Positions 1 to 8,366 of a stretch of DNA of 64,000 bases are shown here, piece after piece. A program made the translations under genes and the position numbers. The DNA comes from Clostridium cellulovorans 743B. Its GTDB lineage: Bacteria; Bacillota; Clostridia; Clostridiales; Clostridiaceae. The DNA lies in assembly GCF_000145275.1 (NCBI RefSeq), contig NC_014393.1:4712001-4776000 (forward strand), given 5' to 3'. Position 1 is the stretch's first letter. Each line of letters starts with the position of its first letter. Under the pieces are notes generated by a model. That model did not search any database. It was not told the origin of the DNA and worked only from the letters and a program-made list of their open reading frames with translations.

Positions 1-59
1 AAGCACTTAACAACTTAATTATTACTTCACATCCTCCCTCCGAAGATCGAAATTTCTAA

Positions 60-205
60 TCAATAGGCAGGTCTCCTGACTTATAGTTCACTTTACTTTC
101 TATCCTTCTCAGCTAAACAGCTAATGGAATTTAGATTTCATCCCTATTTACAGTAGCGGGGGCTGTAGTGGACTCTAACCACTTTCCCTATTATCCTATT
201 ACCAA
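60..205 (-). promoter_or_regulatory. Cobalamin (AdoCbl) riboswitch, gene off the left edge
   Basis: Read on the minus strand, this stretch carries the conserved core of the cobalamin riboswitch. It has a GGGAA segment near the 5' end, then a core containing CAGCCCCCGCTACTGT. The B12 box AGTCAGGAGACCTGCC lies at about 66-81, written on the plus strand as its complement. These elements are in the correct order and spacing. The regulated gene would start to the left of position 1 and cannot be seen. It is probably a cobalamin synthesis, uptake or B12-dependent gene repressed when the coenzyme is plentiful. The short plus-strand open frame here has no ribosome site and is not a gene. Confidence 0.93.
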
Positions 206-370
206 GTCTCTTACCAAAACTTCTAAGTATTTTGATATTAAACTTTTTAGGCACCTAAAGATTACTATTAGATTAAAAATAATTCTACCACTTATCTATA
301 CATTTATCAATATACTCTTCTTGTTAGTATCTATCAAGTTCAAAGCAAATAAAAAGAACTTATAACACTA

Positions 371-1243
371 CTATTCCTCATCTTTATCGTATTCTTCAAG
401 GAATGAATGCTTTACACCAGATTTCTCCCAACCTAAAATCGAATCCATATTTACATTTTTTGCAGCATTAAATATAGATTTATCTACATCATCAAAGGTT
501 TTCTTTAAATTTTCTATCATTTCTTTTATTTCGTATCTCTTATTCCCTGTTTTTTTTGCTGATATCATACAAGCACAGTTAAGAGGCCATATTCCGCTAT
601 GTTGAATAAAGTTCTTTATGGATTTTTCCTCTATATAATATAATGGTCTTATAAGCTCCATATTTTCAAAATTATCTGCTTTCAACTTTGGAAGCATTGT
701 TTTAAAGTTTCCTGCATATAGAATATTTAGCATAGTAGTTTCTATAACATCATTATAATGATGACCTAAAGCAAGCTTATTACAACCTAATTCCTGAGCC
801 TTACTATAAAGTACTCCTCTTCTCATTTTTGCACACATATAGCATGGGTAGTCCTGAGCTATCTTTTCCGCTACTTCAAATATATCAGCATTAAAAATAT
901 GTGCATCTATTTCTAAGTATTTTAGATTATCTTCTAAAAGAGTTCTTATGCTCTCGTGATATCCAGGGTCCATAGCAATGAATTCTACTTCAAAGTTCAT
1001 CTTCTTATGCTTTAGTAATTCCTGAAAAAGCTTAGCCATAAGGAGACTGTCCTTTCCTCCAGAAATAGCTACTGCAATTTTATCTCCTTCTTCGATTAAG
1101 TTATAATCTTTTATTGCACGGATAAACTTTGACCATATTCTCTTTTTGTATGTTTTAACAATACTTCTCTCTATATCTTTAAGTGGTTTTCTTTCTTCGA
1201 AAGGAACTAAGATTTCACAACCCTTTCCTGATAATTCACTCAT
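371..1243 (-). CDS. ttcA: TtcA-like tRNA 2-thiocytidine synthetase / PP-loop ATPase
   Basis: This 290-residue protein belongs to the TtcA/TilS PP-loop ATPase family, which adenylates a tRNA base before thiolation or related chemistry. The pyrophosphate loop SGGKDS is at residues 61-66. A CxxC pair (C134, C137) lies in a CYMCAKMRRG context, and further cysteines lie at C223 and C225. This matches the cysteine pattern that holds a [4Fe-4S] cluster in TtcA enzymes. Length is close to the usual ~300 residues. The start ATG follows a GAGGTGA site. It is a lone gene, divergent from the small gene to its right. The family is clear. The exact tRNA position modified is inferred, and clostridia carry several paralogues. 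Confidence 0.75.
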   Translation of the reverse strand: MSELSGKGCEILVPFEERKPLKDIERSIVKTYKKRIWSKFIRAIKDYNLIEEGDKIAVAISGGKDSLLMAKLFQELLKHKKMNFEVEFIAMDPGYHESIRTLLEDNLKYLEIDAHIFNADIFEVAEKIAQDYPCYMCAKMRRGVLYSKAQELGCNKLALGHHYNDVIETTMLNILYAGNFKTMLPKLKADNFENMELIRPLYYIEEKSIKNFIQHSGIWPLNCACMISAKKTGNKRYEIKEMIENLKKTFDDVDKSIFNAAKNVNMDSILGWEKSGVKHSFLEEYDKDEE

Positions 1244-1497
1244 TTTATCACCTCATGTTTTATTCCCAAAAATTATAACACGTTATAATTATTTTGTCTT
1301 TCATTACTTTAACTTGTATAGTTCCGCTAATCTTTTCAATTATTGATAGTACTATGTTTTTCTATAAAAAATTTTTATCATTAAGTTCAGTATTAACAGT
1401 ACGTTATGGATTTAGTTGCAGATTAAAGTTTAAAACTTTCTACCTCATATTATATAAATTCTATTTCCGTACATAATATACCTAGGAGGTGATTTCT

Positions 1498-1881
1498 ATG
1501 TTCCAAAGTGTTGGAGTAAATATTAACAAAGATCTTAAAAACGTACTAAGAGCAAAAAAAGTGCCCTTTAGAAAATCTTTCATGGAGCGCCCTCATTTAG
1601 AACTAGAATATTTTAAAGGTAGAAATAAAAATGCTTCAGAAAATACCATGGATCATCTATATGACATGATGAAGTCAAAAAAAGATAATATGATGAATTC
1701 CATGAAAAAAATGTACGACAAAAACTTTTCTAAGCAAGAAGAACCTATGAAAGAAATTCCAAAGCTATTTACGAAAAAAAACAATGCCACCTTATTTGCA
1801 CTGGGAACTATTGCATCTGCTGTGGTGGTTTCATCACTTATTTCTAAATCACATAGTCATAAACATAGATTTAGATTTTAA
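1498..1881 (+). CDS. Small Met/Lys-rich protein of unknown function
   Basis: I do not recognise this family. The start is set at ATG 1498, which sits six bases after a perfect AGGAGGTG site (1483-1490). The in-frame GTG at 1489 lies inside that site and is rejected. The 127-residue product is basic and polar, with a methionine- and lysine-rich stretch around residues 48-75. One hydrophobic segment near the C-terminus (about residues 98-117) is followed by a His/Lys/Arg-rich tail. It could be a tail-anchored membrane protein. It is one of the few plus-strand genes and stands alone between two minus-strand units, so context gives no function. Confidence 0.7.
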   Translation: MFQSVGVNINKDLKNVLRAKKVPFRKSFMERPHLELEYFKGRNKNASENTMDHLYDMMKSKKDNMMNSMKKMYDKNFSKQEEPMKEIPKLFTKKNNATLFALGTIASAVVVSSLISKSHSHKHRFRF

Positions 1882-2011
1882 AATTTAATTATTTTAGTGA
1901 CAAGAAAGAAATCACATATTTAAAACTGCATTGTACGGATAGTATACATCCTAACAACTCCACTAAACAGTAGCAACAACTACGATATTAACTATATACG
2001 TAACATGTTTA

Positions 2012-2042
2012 ATAGCTAGAGAAATTAAATTTCTCTAGCTAT
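2012..2042 (-). terminator. Hairpin at the end of the his operon
   Basis: A perfect 15-bp inverted repeat (2012-2026 with 2028-2042) has a one-base centre, so in RNA a few central pairs would open to form the loop. The stop codon of the histidinol phosphatase gene (2025-2027) lies at the centre, so the last codons form one arm. The minus-strand sequence after the hairpin is AT-rich but has no long U run. It may therefore act partly as a 3'-end stabiliser as well as a terminator. Confidence 0.6.
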
Positions 2043-2861
2043 CCATTGTTCATTATATATTGTAAATAATTTTTTGCTTCCTATGCGGCGTAATAACTCT
2101 ACTACTTCTTCAAAATGCGTATCCAAATACTTAATATTATGTGCATCTGAATTTAACGTAAGTGGTATATCTAAAATTTTGCACTGCTCTAAAATCCAAT
2201 TATTGGGATATGGTGTTGTCAAATACCCTCTAGCAATTCCACCTGTGTTAATCTCTAAAATACAATTAGATTCCGCAATTACTTTTAAAGTATCTAAAAC
2301 TTCATCCTTATACCACTGTTCATTTTCATCAAAATACATATTGTCTTTATTATTCTTTCTTATTAAATCCAAATGTCCTATAATATCAGGCGGATTTGTA
2401 ATGACCATTTCCCTAATTAACCTATAATAACCTTTAACAAAAGCCTTAGCGTCGCCTTTATATATGTCTCTTATTATTGCTTCATATTCTTGAGGAGGTC
2501 CATCAACAGAAAGATATTCTTCTGTTACCGGACTCTTCATAAAGTGAACTGAGCCTATTGTATATTCCACTCCTAAGAATTTTGGTGCAATTTTTACTAA
2601 TTCTCTTGAAAAATATTCTGCCTCAATACCTACATAAACCTGAATATCTTCCTTATACTTTTCTTTTAAGGCATTTATTGTGTCAACATACTCCTTAAGT
2701 TCATCCCACTTCATATTCCAAGAAGTGGAAAAATGTACTGGAGAATGACTTGAAAAACCTATTGCATCAAATCCTAACTCTATAGCTCTTTTAACATATT
2801 CTTCTGGTTCGCCAATTCCATCACAAAATCTGCAATGAGTATGAAAATTAGAAAATTTCAT
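2025..2861 (-). CDS. hisJ: Histidinol-phosphatase, PHP family
   Basis: This is a 278-residue PHP-fold metal-dependent phosphatase that converts histidinol phosphate to histidinol, the step before HisD. The N-terminal NFHTHCRFCDG and the later SSHSP and NSDAHN motifs are the usual PHP metal ligands. Length fits the family. It is the last gene of the histidine operon, 25 bases after hisE, with a GGGAGGAAA ribosome site. The position makes the histidinol phosphatase role very likely. PHP proteins also include polymerase-associated and other phosphoesterases, but nothing here points to those. Its stop codon sits at the centre of a strong hairpin. Confidence 0.9.
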   Translation of the reverse strand: MKFSNFHTHCRFCDGIGEPEEYVKRAIELGFDAIGFSSHSPVHFSTSWNMKWDELKEYVDTINALKEKYKEDIQVYVGIEAEYFSRELVKIAPKFLGVEYTIGSVHFMKSPVTEEYLSVDGPPQEYEAIIRDIYKGDAKAFVKGYYRLIREMVITNPPDIIGHLDLIRKNNKDNMYFDENEQWYKDEVLDTLKVIAESNCILEINTGGIARGYLTTPYPNNWILEQCKILDIPLTLNSDAHNIKYLDTHFEEVVELLRRIGSKKLFTIYNEQWIAREI

Positions 2862-2886
2862 TACAAATTTCCTCCCTTTTGTTTTC

Positions 2887-3225
2887 CTATAAATCTTCGC
2901 TTGCTACTTCACGTCTCTCAGTTTTTTTGTTTCCTATCTTTGCACTTCTTTTTTCAAGTTCAGCTTTTACATCCTCAAGAGATATACCCTTCTGAGCCAT
3001 AAGCACTAAAACATGATATGCTAAATCTGATATTTCGTATATAACTTCTTGATTGTCATCATTCTTGCTAGCAACTATAACTTCAGTACACTCTTCTCCA
3101 ACCTTTTTTAATACCTTATCAATTCCTTTTTCGAAAAGGTAATTGGTATATGAACCTTCTATAGGATTATTCTTTCTATCTTCAATGACTTGAAATAATT
3201 CTTCTAAAACAGTTTTCTCAGCCAT
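2887..3225 (-). CDS. hisE: Phosphoribosyl-ATP pyrophosphatase
   Basis: HisE hydrolyses phosphoribosyl-ATP to phosphoribosyl-AMP, the second step of histidine synthesis. The 112-residue protein shows the MazG-like helical core with GEECTEV and the acidic metal-binding EISDLAYH segment. It is a separate protein, not fused to HisI as in many enterobacteria. It lies between hisI and the histidinol phosphatase gene in the same operon. Length and motifs are normal. Confidence 0.94.
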   Translation of the reverse strand: MAEKTVLEELFQVIEDRKNNPIEGSYTNYLFEKGIDKVLKKVGEECTEVIVASKNDDNQEVIYEISDLAYHVLVLMAQKGISLEDVKAELEKRSAKIGNKKTERREVASEDL

Positions 3226-3252
3226 AGTATCACCTTTCTAAGTACATATTAT

Positions 3253-3579
3253 TTATTTTTCCCTTTTAATTTCTCTATAAAAACAAGTATGCTCTCCTGT
3301 GTGGCAAGCAGCCCCAACTTGTTTTACCTTTACTAAGATTGTATCTCCATCGCAATCATAGTAGATGTTTTGCACATATTGAAGATGTCCTGATGTTTCA
3401 CCTTTATTCCAAAGTTTTTGTCTAGAACGGCTATAGAACCAAGTAGTTCCTGTTTCTAACATCTTTTTAAAGGATTCTTCATTCATATATGCAAGCATAA
3501 GAACTTCTCCTGTTTCAGCCTCTTGTATGATTGCAGGCACAAGTCCTTCATTAAATTTAATATCTTCTATTTTACACAT
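3253..3579 (-). CDS. hisI: Phosphoribosyl-AMP cyclohydrolase
   Basis: HisI opens the adenine ring of phosphoribosyl-AMP in histidine synthesis. The 108-residue protein has the WFYSRSR and CDGDT motifs and the zinc-binding cysteines of the AACHTG and CFYR segments. It is the monofunctional form, and hisE follows as its own gene 27 bases later. The order hisF-hisI-hisE is the common one in clostridia. Confidence 0.95.
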   Translation of the reverse strand: MCKIEDIKFNEGLVPAIIQEAETGEVLMLAYMNEESFKKMLETGTTWFYSRSRQKLWNKGETSGHLQYVQNIYYDCDGDTILVKVKQVGAACHTGEHTCFYREIKREK

Positions 3580-3602
3580 CTGTTATCACCTTAATTGGCT
3601 TT

Positions 3603-4364
3603 CTACAGCCTTACCTCTATATTTTCATCTTTTAAATAGTCCTTAACCTCTTTTACTGTTAATTCCTTATAGTGGAATAAGGATGCTACTAAAGCTGCAT
3701 CTGCCGTAGTATCTTTGAAAACTTCTGAGAAATCTTGAAGCTTTCCACAACCACCAGAAGCTATTACTGGTATATTTACAGCATCACAAATAGCTTTTGT
3801 AAGAGGTATATCATAACCATTTTTAGTTCCATCAGCATCCATACTAGTTAGAAGGATTTCTCCAGCTCCAAGACTTTCAGCTTTTTTTGCCCATTCTACA
3901 GCATCAAGTCCAGTATCTATTCTTCCTCCATTTATAACTACATTCCAGCCTGATTTATCTTCTCTTAGTCTGCCATCGATAGCAACTACGATACATTGGT
4001 TTCCGAATATTTTTGCTCCTTCAGTTATTAACTCAGGATTTCTTATAGCAGAAGAGTTAATAGAAACCTTATCTGCACCAGCTCTTAAAATTTCTTTTAT
4101 ATCCTCTACTGTTCTAATGCCACCACCTACAGTTAAAGGTATAAAAACCTTATCTGCAGTTCTTTCTATAACATCAACCATAGATTTTCTTCCTTCATGA
4201 GTTGCAGTTATATCTAGGAATACTATTTCATCCGCACCTTCTTGGTTATAAAAATCAGCTATTTCAACTGGATCTCCTACATCCTTTAGGTTTACAAAGT
4301 TTATCCCCTTAACTACTCTTCCCATATTAACGTCTAGACAAGGAATAATTCTTTTAGTAAGCAT
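3603..4364 (-). CDS. hisF: Imidazole glycerol phosphate synthase, cyclase subunit
   Basis: HisF is the beta/alpha-barrel cyclase that uses ammonia from HisH to convert PRFAR to imidazole glycerol phosphate and AICAR. The 253-residue sequence carries the catalytic aspartates in IPCLDVNMGRVVKG and in VVAIDGR. The phosphate-binding glycine motifs TVGGGIR and IASGGCG are also present. It starts two bases after the hisA stop codon, which implies translational coupling. Confidence 0.96.
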   Translation of the reverse strand: MLTKRIIPCLDVNMGRVVKGINFVNLKDVGDPVEIADFYNQEGADEIVFLDITATHEGRKSMVDVIERTADKVFIPLTVGGGIRTVEDIKEILRAGADKVSINSSAIRNPELITEGAKIFGNQCIVVAIDGRLREDKSGWNVVINGGRIDTGLDAVEWAKKAESLGAGEILLTSMDADGTKNGYDIPLTKAICDAVNIPVIASGGCGKLQDFSEVFKDTTADAALVASLFHYKELTVKEVKDYLKDENIEVRL

Positions 4365-4366
4365 TA

Positions 4367-5086
4367 CTATTCACCTCTTCCTACCTTAATAGCTTCTTCT
4401 AAGGATAGAGTATTTGAATAAATAGCTTTTCCCGCTATAGCTCCATACAGGTTCATTTCAGTCAAGATTTTAATATCTTCAATGTCCTTAACTCCACCTG
4501 AGGCTATTATATTGCAAGACACTGCTTCATTAAGCTTTCCTGTTTGCTCAAAGTTTGGTCCTTGAAGAGTTCCATCCTTAGATATATCAGTAAATATAAT
4601 AGTTTTTACGCCAATAGCTTCCATGGTCTTTGCAAAATCAATATAATTAACCTCACTAACTTCAAGCCAACCTTCTACAGCTGTAAAACCATCCTTTGCA
4701 TCAATCCCTACAGCAATTTTATCTCCAAATTTCTTAACAGCTTCCTTAACAAGTTCTGGTTGTCTTAAAGCTGAAGTCCCAAGTATTACTCTAGCAACAC
4801 CTGCATCAATTACTTCTTCTATAGTCTTCATATCTCTTATACCGCCACCTAGTTCAACAGGTAACTTTGTAGCTTCAATAACACTCTTTACAACAGATAG
4901 ATTTCTTAGACTTCCCTTTAAAGCTCCATCTAAATCTACCATGTGTATGAATTCTGCTCCTTTATTCTTAAAACCAAGAGCTGTTTCAACTGGATCTTCT
5001 GCAACAACTTGTGAAGTCGCAAAATCTCCTTTATATAATCTAACGCATTTTCCGTCTCTTAAATCTATAGCAGGAAATATTATCAT
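4367..5086 (-). CDS. hisA: ProFAR isomerase
   Basis: HisA isomerises ProFAR to PRFAR. This 239-residue beta/alpha barrel is a paralogue of HisF. The catalytic Asp is in FPAIDLRDGKCVRL and the second acid is in TDISKDGTLQGP. Phosphate sites ELGGGIRD and IASGGV are intact. Its ATG overlaps the hisH stop codon by four bases (ATGA), so the two are probably translationally coupled. Confidence 0.96.
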   Translation of the reverse strand: MIIFPAIDLRDGKCVRLYKGDFATSQVVAEDPVETALGFKNKGAEFIHMVDLDGALKGSLRNLSVVKSVIEATKLPVELGGGIRDMKTIEEVIDAGVARVILGTSALRQPELVKEAVKKFGDKIAVGIDAKDGFTAVEGWLEVSEVNYIDFAKTMEAIGVKTIIFTDISKDGTLQGPNFEQTGKLNEAVSCNIIASGGVKDIEDIKILTEMNLYGAIAGKAIYSNTLSLEEAIKVGRGE

Positions 5087-5688
5087 TTTACCAACTCCCC
5101 AAAATTCTTAAGTATTTGCATTCCACTTTCACCGCTCTTTTCTGGATGAAATTGTGCTCCGAATACATTGCCTTTGCTTACAAGCCCAGGAATTTGTCTT
5201 CCATATTCACTATAAGCATTTAAAATTCCTTCTTCTTCTATAGATGCATAATAAGAATGAACATAGTAAGCATAAGAACCTTCTTTTACACCTTTTAGTA
5301 ATGGCGAATCCACGTCGAACTTAAGGTTATTCCAACCCATATGTGGAACCTTAACTTCTTCTTCTATCTTTTTAACAGTTCCCTTTAATAATCCAAGGCC
5401 TTCTGTTCTGACCATCTCTTCTCCAGTTTCAAAGAGTAATTGCATTCCAAGACAAACTCCTAAAATAGGTTTACCTGCTTTTGCTTCCTCTTTAATAACT
5501 GTTTCTAGTCCAGCTTCTCTAATATTCTTCATGGCATCTGGGAAAGCTCCCACTCCTGGGATTATTATTCCCCCTGCTTCTTTTATAACCTTTGGATCAT
5601 CAGTAATAACTGATGGAATATTTAAATAGTTTAGGGATTTCCAAACACTCTTAAGATTTCCCATACCATAATCTATAATAGCTATCAT
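5083..5688 (-). CDS. hisH: Imidazole glycerol phosphate synthase, glutaminase subunit
   Basis: HisH is the class I glutamine amidotransferase that supplies ammonia to HisF. The nucleophile cysteine is in GVCLGMQLLFE and the catalytic His-Glu pair is in FGAQFHPEKSG. The N-terminal IDYGMGNLKSV is typical. At 201 residues it is full length. It follows hisB after 17 bases and overlaps hisA by four. Confidence 0.96.
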   Translation of the reverse strand: MIAIIDYGMGNLKSVWKSLNYLNIPSVITDDPKVIKEAGGIIIPGVGAFPDAMKNIREAGLETVIKEEAKAGKPILGVCLGMQLLFETGEEMVRTEGLGLLKGTVKKIEEEVKVPHMGWNNLKFDVDSPLLKGVKEGSYAYYVHSYYASIEEEGILNAYSEYGRQIPGLVSKGNVFGAQFHPEKSGESGMQILKNFGELVK

Positions 5689-5705
5689 AAGTTCACCTCC
5701 AAAAT

Positions 5706-6293
5706 TTAGATACTTCCTTTTGTAGACATAACACCCTTTATTCTAGGGTCTACTGTAACTGCTTCTGATAAAGCTCTTCCAAAGCCCTTGAATAATGATT
5801 CAATCATATGGTGATTATTTTTGCCATATAAAACCTTACCATGAAGTGTAATTCCAGCATTAAAAGCAACAGCTCTAAAGAATTCTTCTATCATCTCCGT
5901 TTGGAGTTCTCCAACCATTGGTGCAGTAAATTCAGCGTCAAAAACTAAAAATGCTCTTCCACTTAAATCTAGAGATACCAATGCTAAGGTTTCATCCATA
6001 GGTAAATATGAAGTTCCGTATCTTTTTATACCAGCTTTATCTTTAAGAGCTTCTTTTATACATAAACCAATGACTATTCCAACATCTTCTACAGTGTGAT
6101 GACAATCTACAAAAAGATCACCCTCACAATTAATTTCTAAATCTAAAAGCCCATGTCTTGTGAAAAGATTTAACATATGATCAAAAAATCCTATGCCAGT
6201 AGTTCCTTTAAATTCTCCACTGCCGTCTAAATTAAGTGTCATGTTTATCTTTGTTTCATTAGTATTTCTAGTTATAGTAGCTTCTCTTTTCAT
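5706..6293 (-). CDS. hisB: Imidazoleglycerol-phosphate dehydratase
   Basis: HisB dehydrates imidazole glycerol phosphate to imidazole acetol phosphate. The 195-residue protein is the monofunctional dehydratase, without the phosphatase domain of enterobacterial HisB. Metal-binding histidine motifs FDHMLNLFTRHG, DCHHTVEDVG and NNHHMIES are present. Its product would normally go to HisC, which is not encoded in this operon. Confidence 0.96.
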   Translation of the reverse strand: MKREATITRNTNETKINMTLNLDGSGEFKGTTGIGFFDHMLNLFTRHGLLDLEINCEGDLFVDCHHTVEDVGIVIGLCIKEALKDKAGIKRYGTSYLPMDETLALVSLDLSGRAFLVFDAEFTAPMVGELQTEMIEEFFRAVAFNAGITLHGKVLYGKNNHHMIESLFKGFGRALSEAVTVDPRIKGVMSTKGSI

Positions 6294-6319
6294 GACTTTC
6301 TCTCCTAATCCTTAAGATA

Positions 6320-7612
6320 TTATTTAAACCTAACCTTTATAGAATTGGCATGAGCCGTTAAACCTTCAGTCTCTGCTATCTTAACTATTTGATCCTTAAC
6401 TCCTGCTAGGGCTGTCTTTGGATAATATATATAGCTAGATTTCTTTATGAAGTCATCTACAGATAGTGGTGAGAAGAATCTTGCTGTTCCACTAGTAGGC
6501 AATACGTGGTTTGGTCCTGCTATATAATCTCCTAATGGTTCTGGCGAATATTCTCCAAGGAATACAGAACCAGCATTTTTGATTTCTCCTAATACTTCAA
6601 AAGGATTTTCTACTACAAGTTCTAAATGTTCTGGAGCAATATTATTTGCCATTTCAACCGCTTCATCTATGCTATCTACTAATATAATTGCACTATAATC
6701 AGTAAGAGAAGCCTTTATTATCTCTGGTCTTGAAAGCTCCTTTATTTGATTTTCAATCTCTACATTAACTTTTTCAGCAAGTTCCTTTGAAGTAGTTACG
6801 AGTACTGCTGAAGCTAATTTATCATGTTCTGCCTGTGACATTAAATCGGCTGCTAAGAAACTTGGATTTGCATTTTCATCAGCAACTATTAATATTTCAC
6901 TTGGACCTGCTATCATATCTATATCAACTTGACCATATACACTCTTTTTAGCGAGAGCCACAAAGATGTTTCCTGGTCCAACGATTTTATCAACCTTTTG
7001 AACAGTTTCTGTTCCAAAAGCTAATGCAGCAACTGCTTGGGCTCCACCCATTTTATATATGGTATCTACTCCAGCTATATCTGCTGCAACAAGTATATTT
7101 GGGTTAATAGTGCCATCCTTTGAAGGTGGAGTAACCATAAATATATTTGGAACGCCAGCTGCCTTAGCAGGTACTGCATTCATAATAACAGAAGAAGGAT
7201 AAGCAGCTGTACCACCCGGAACATAGATACCTACTTTTTCTAAAGGTCTAATTGTTTGCCCTAATATAACCCCTTGTTCCTTTGTTGTAATCCAAGAATT
7301 TCTCTTTTGCCTTTCATGGAAGTCTAAAACATTTTCCTTTGAAAGCTTTATAGCTTCTAAAAATTCTTTATCTACCTTATTATAAGCCTCTTCTATTTCT
7401 GATCTTGTAACCACGAGGTTTTCCTTTGTAACCTTATCACTGTCAAACTTTTGAGTATATTTTAAAACGGCTTCATCACCATTTGCTTTTATATCTTCAA
7501 GAATATTATCTACAGTTTTTATTACTTCGCCTTGAACTTGTTCTGCTCTTTCTCTTAACGACTCTAAATATGCTTTTCCCTCTTCACTATTTCCATAAAC
7601 TATCTTAATCAT
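6320..7612 (-). CDS. hisD: Histidinol dehydrogenase
   Basis: HisD oxidises histidinol to histidine with two NAD+ molecules, using a catalytic zinc. The 430-residue sequence shows AGPSEILIVAD, the SQAEHDKLA segment with metal and catalytic histidines, and IAGPNHVLPT near the C-terminus. It lies between hisG and hisB. In many clostridia hisC sits directly after hisD, but here only 26 bases separate hisD from hisB. Confidence 0.96.
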   Translation of the reverse strand: MIKIVYGNSEEGKAYLESLRERAEQVQGEVIKTVDNILEDIKANGDEAVLKYTQKFDSDKVTKENLVVTRSEIEEAYNKVDKEFLEAIKLSKENVLDFHERQKRNSWITTKEQGVILGQTIRPLEKVGIYVPGGTAAYPSSVIMNAVPAKAAGVPNIFMVTPPSKDGTINPNILVAADIAGVDTIYKMGGAQAVAALAFGTETVQKVDKIVGPGNIFVALAKKSVYGQVDIDMIAGPSEILIVADENANPSFLAADLMSQAEHDKLASAVLVTTSKELAEKVNVEIENQIKELSRPEIIKASLTDYSAIILVDSIDEAVEMANNIAPEHLELVVENPFEVLGEIKNAGSVFLGEYSPEPLGDYIAGPNHVLPTSGTARFFSPLSVDDFIKKSSYIYYPKTALAGVKDQIVKIAETEGLTAHANSIKVRFK

Positions 7613-7696
7613 AACTTGCCTCCTTAATCTCTTTTACTTTTATGAGAATTCAGAAAACATAGGAAATACTTTTTCCTGTTATCCTCTTAAGTTTCT

Positions 7697-8347
7697 CTAA
7701 ATTTCCGCTGCTTCTTTTTTGTCTACGTAATCTTGAACTTTATCTATAAGGTTTGTTATTTGCTCCTTATGAATCTTTAGACTAGCTTTATTAACTATCA
7801 TTCTCGCACTTATATCACATATCTTTTCAATTATTATAAGTCCATTCTCTTTCAATGTACTTCCGGTTTCAACAATATCTACAATAGCGTCTGCTAACCC
7901 TAAAATAGGTGCAAGCTCTACAGAACCTTCAATTTTTATTAGCTCAACGTCTTCTCCTCTTTTTCTAAAAAAATTTCTTGCTACTTCTGGATACTTTGTT
8001 GCAATTTTTTTCACATTATAATTATCAATTGTTAAGTAACTAGGAACTGATGCTAATGCAAATATACACTTTCCTACTTTTAAATCAACAACTTCATAGA
8101 AATCTTTGTTTTCTTCTAAAAGAGTATCCTTTCCTACAATCCCTATATCAACAACTCCATGTTCAACATAAGTTAAAACATCCGCAGCTTTAGCAAGAAC
8201 AAATTCAAACCTATTACTTTCATCTTTGAATATTAATTTTCTTCCTTTATTCTTCAATTCTGTGCAATCTATACCAATGCTCTCAAATATCTCTATAGCA
8301 TGTTTTTCTAATCTTCCTTTAGTCAAGGCAATTCTAACGTTCTTCAT
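7697..8347 (-). CDS. hisG: ATP phosphoribosyltransferase, short form
   Basis: HisG catalyses the first and feedback-controlled step, joining PRPP and ATP. At 216 residues it is the short form, which lacks the C-terminal regulatory domain and needs HisZ as partner. The N-terminal IALTKGRL and the PRPP-binding segment with VDIVETGSTL are present. The preceding hisZ gene confirms the hetero-octameric HisG-HisZ type. Confidence 0.95.
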   Translation of the reverse strand: MKNVRIALTKGRLEKHAIEIFESIGIDCTELKNKGRKLIFKDESNRFEFVLAKAADVLTYVEHGVVDIGIVGKDTLLEENKDFYEVVDLKVGKCIFALASVPSYLTIDNYNVKKIATKYPEVARNFFRKRGEDVELIKIEGSVELAPILGLADAIVDIVETGSTLKENGLIIIEKICDISARMIVNKASLKIHKEQITNLIDKVQDYVDKKEAAEI

Positions 8348-8366
8348 AGTTACACCCCTAAATCTC

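Noticed and set aside
168..365. Plus-strand open frame of 65 codons
   Set aside because: It lies over the antisense of the cobalamin riboswitch and has no ribosome site or recognisable protein features.
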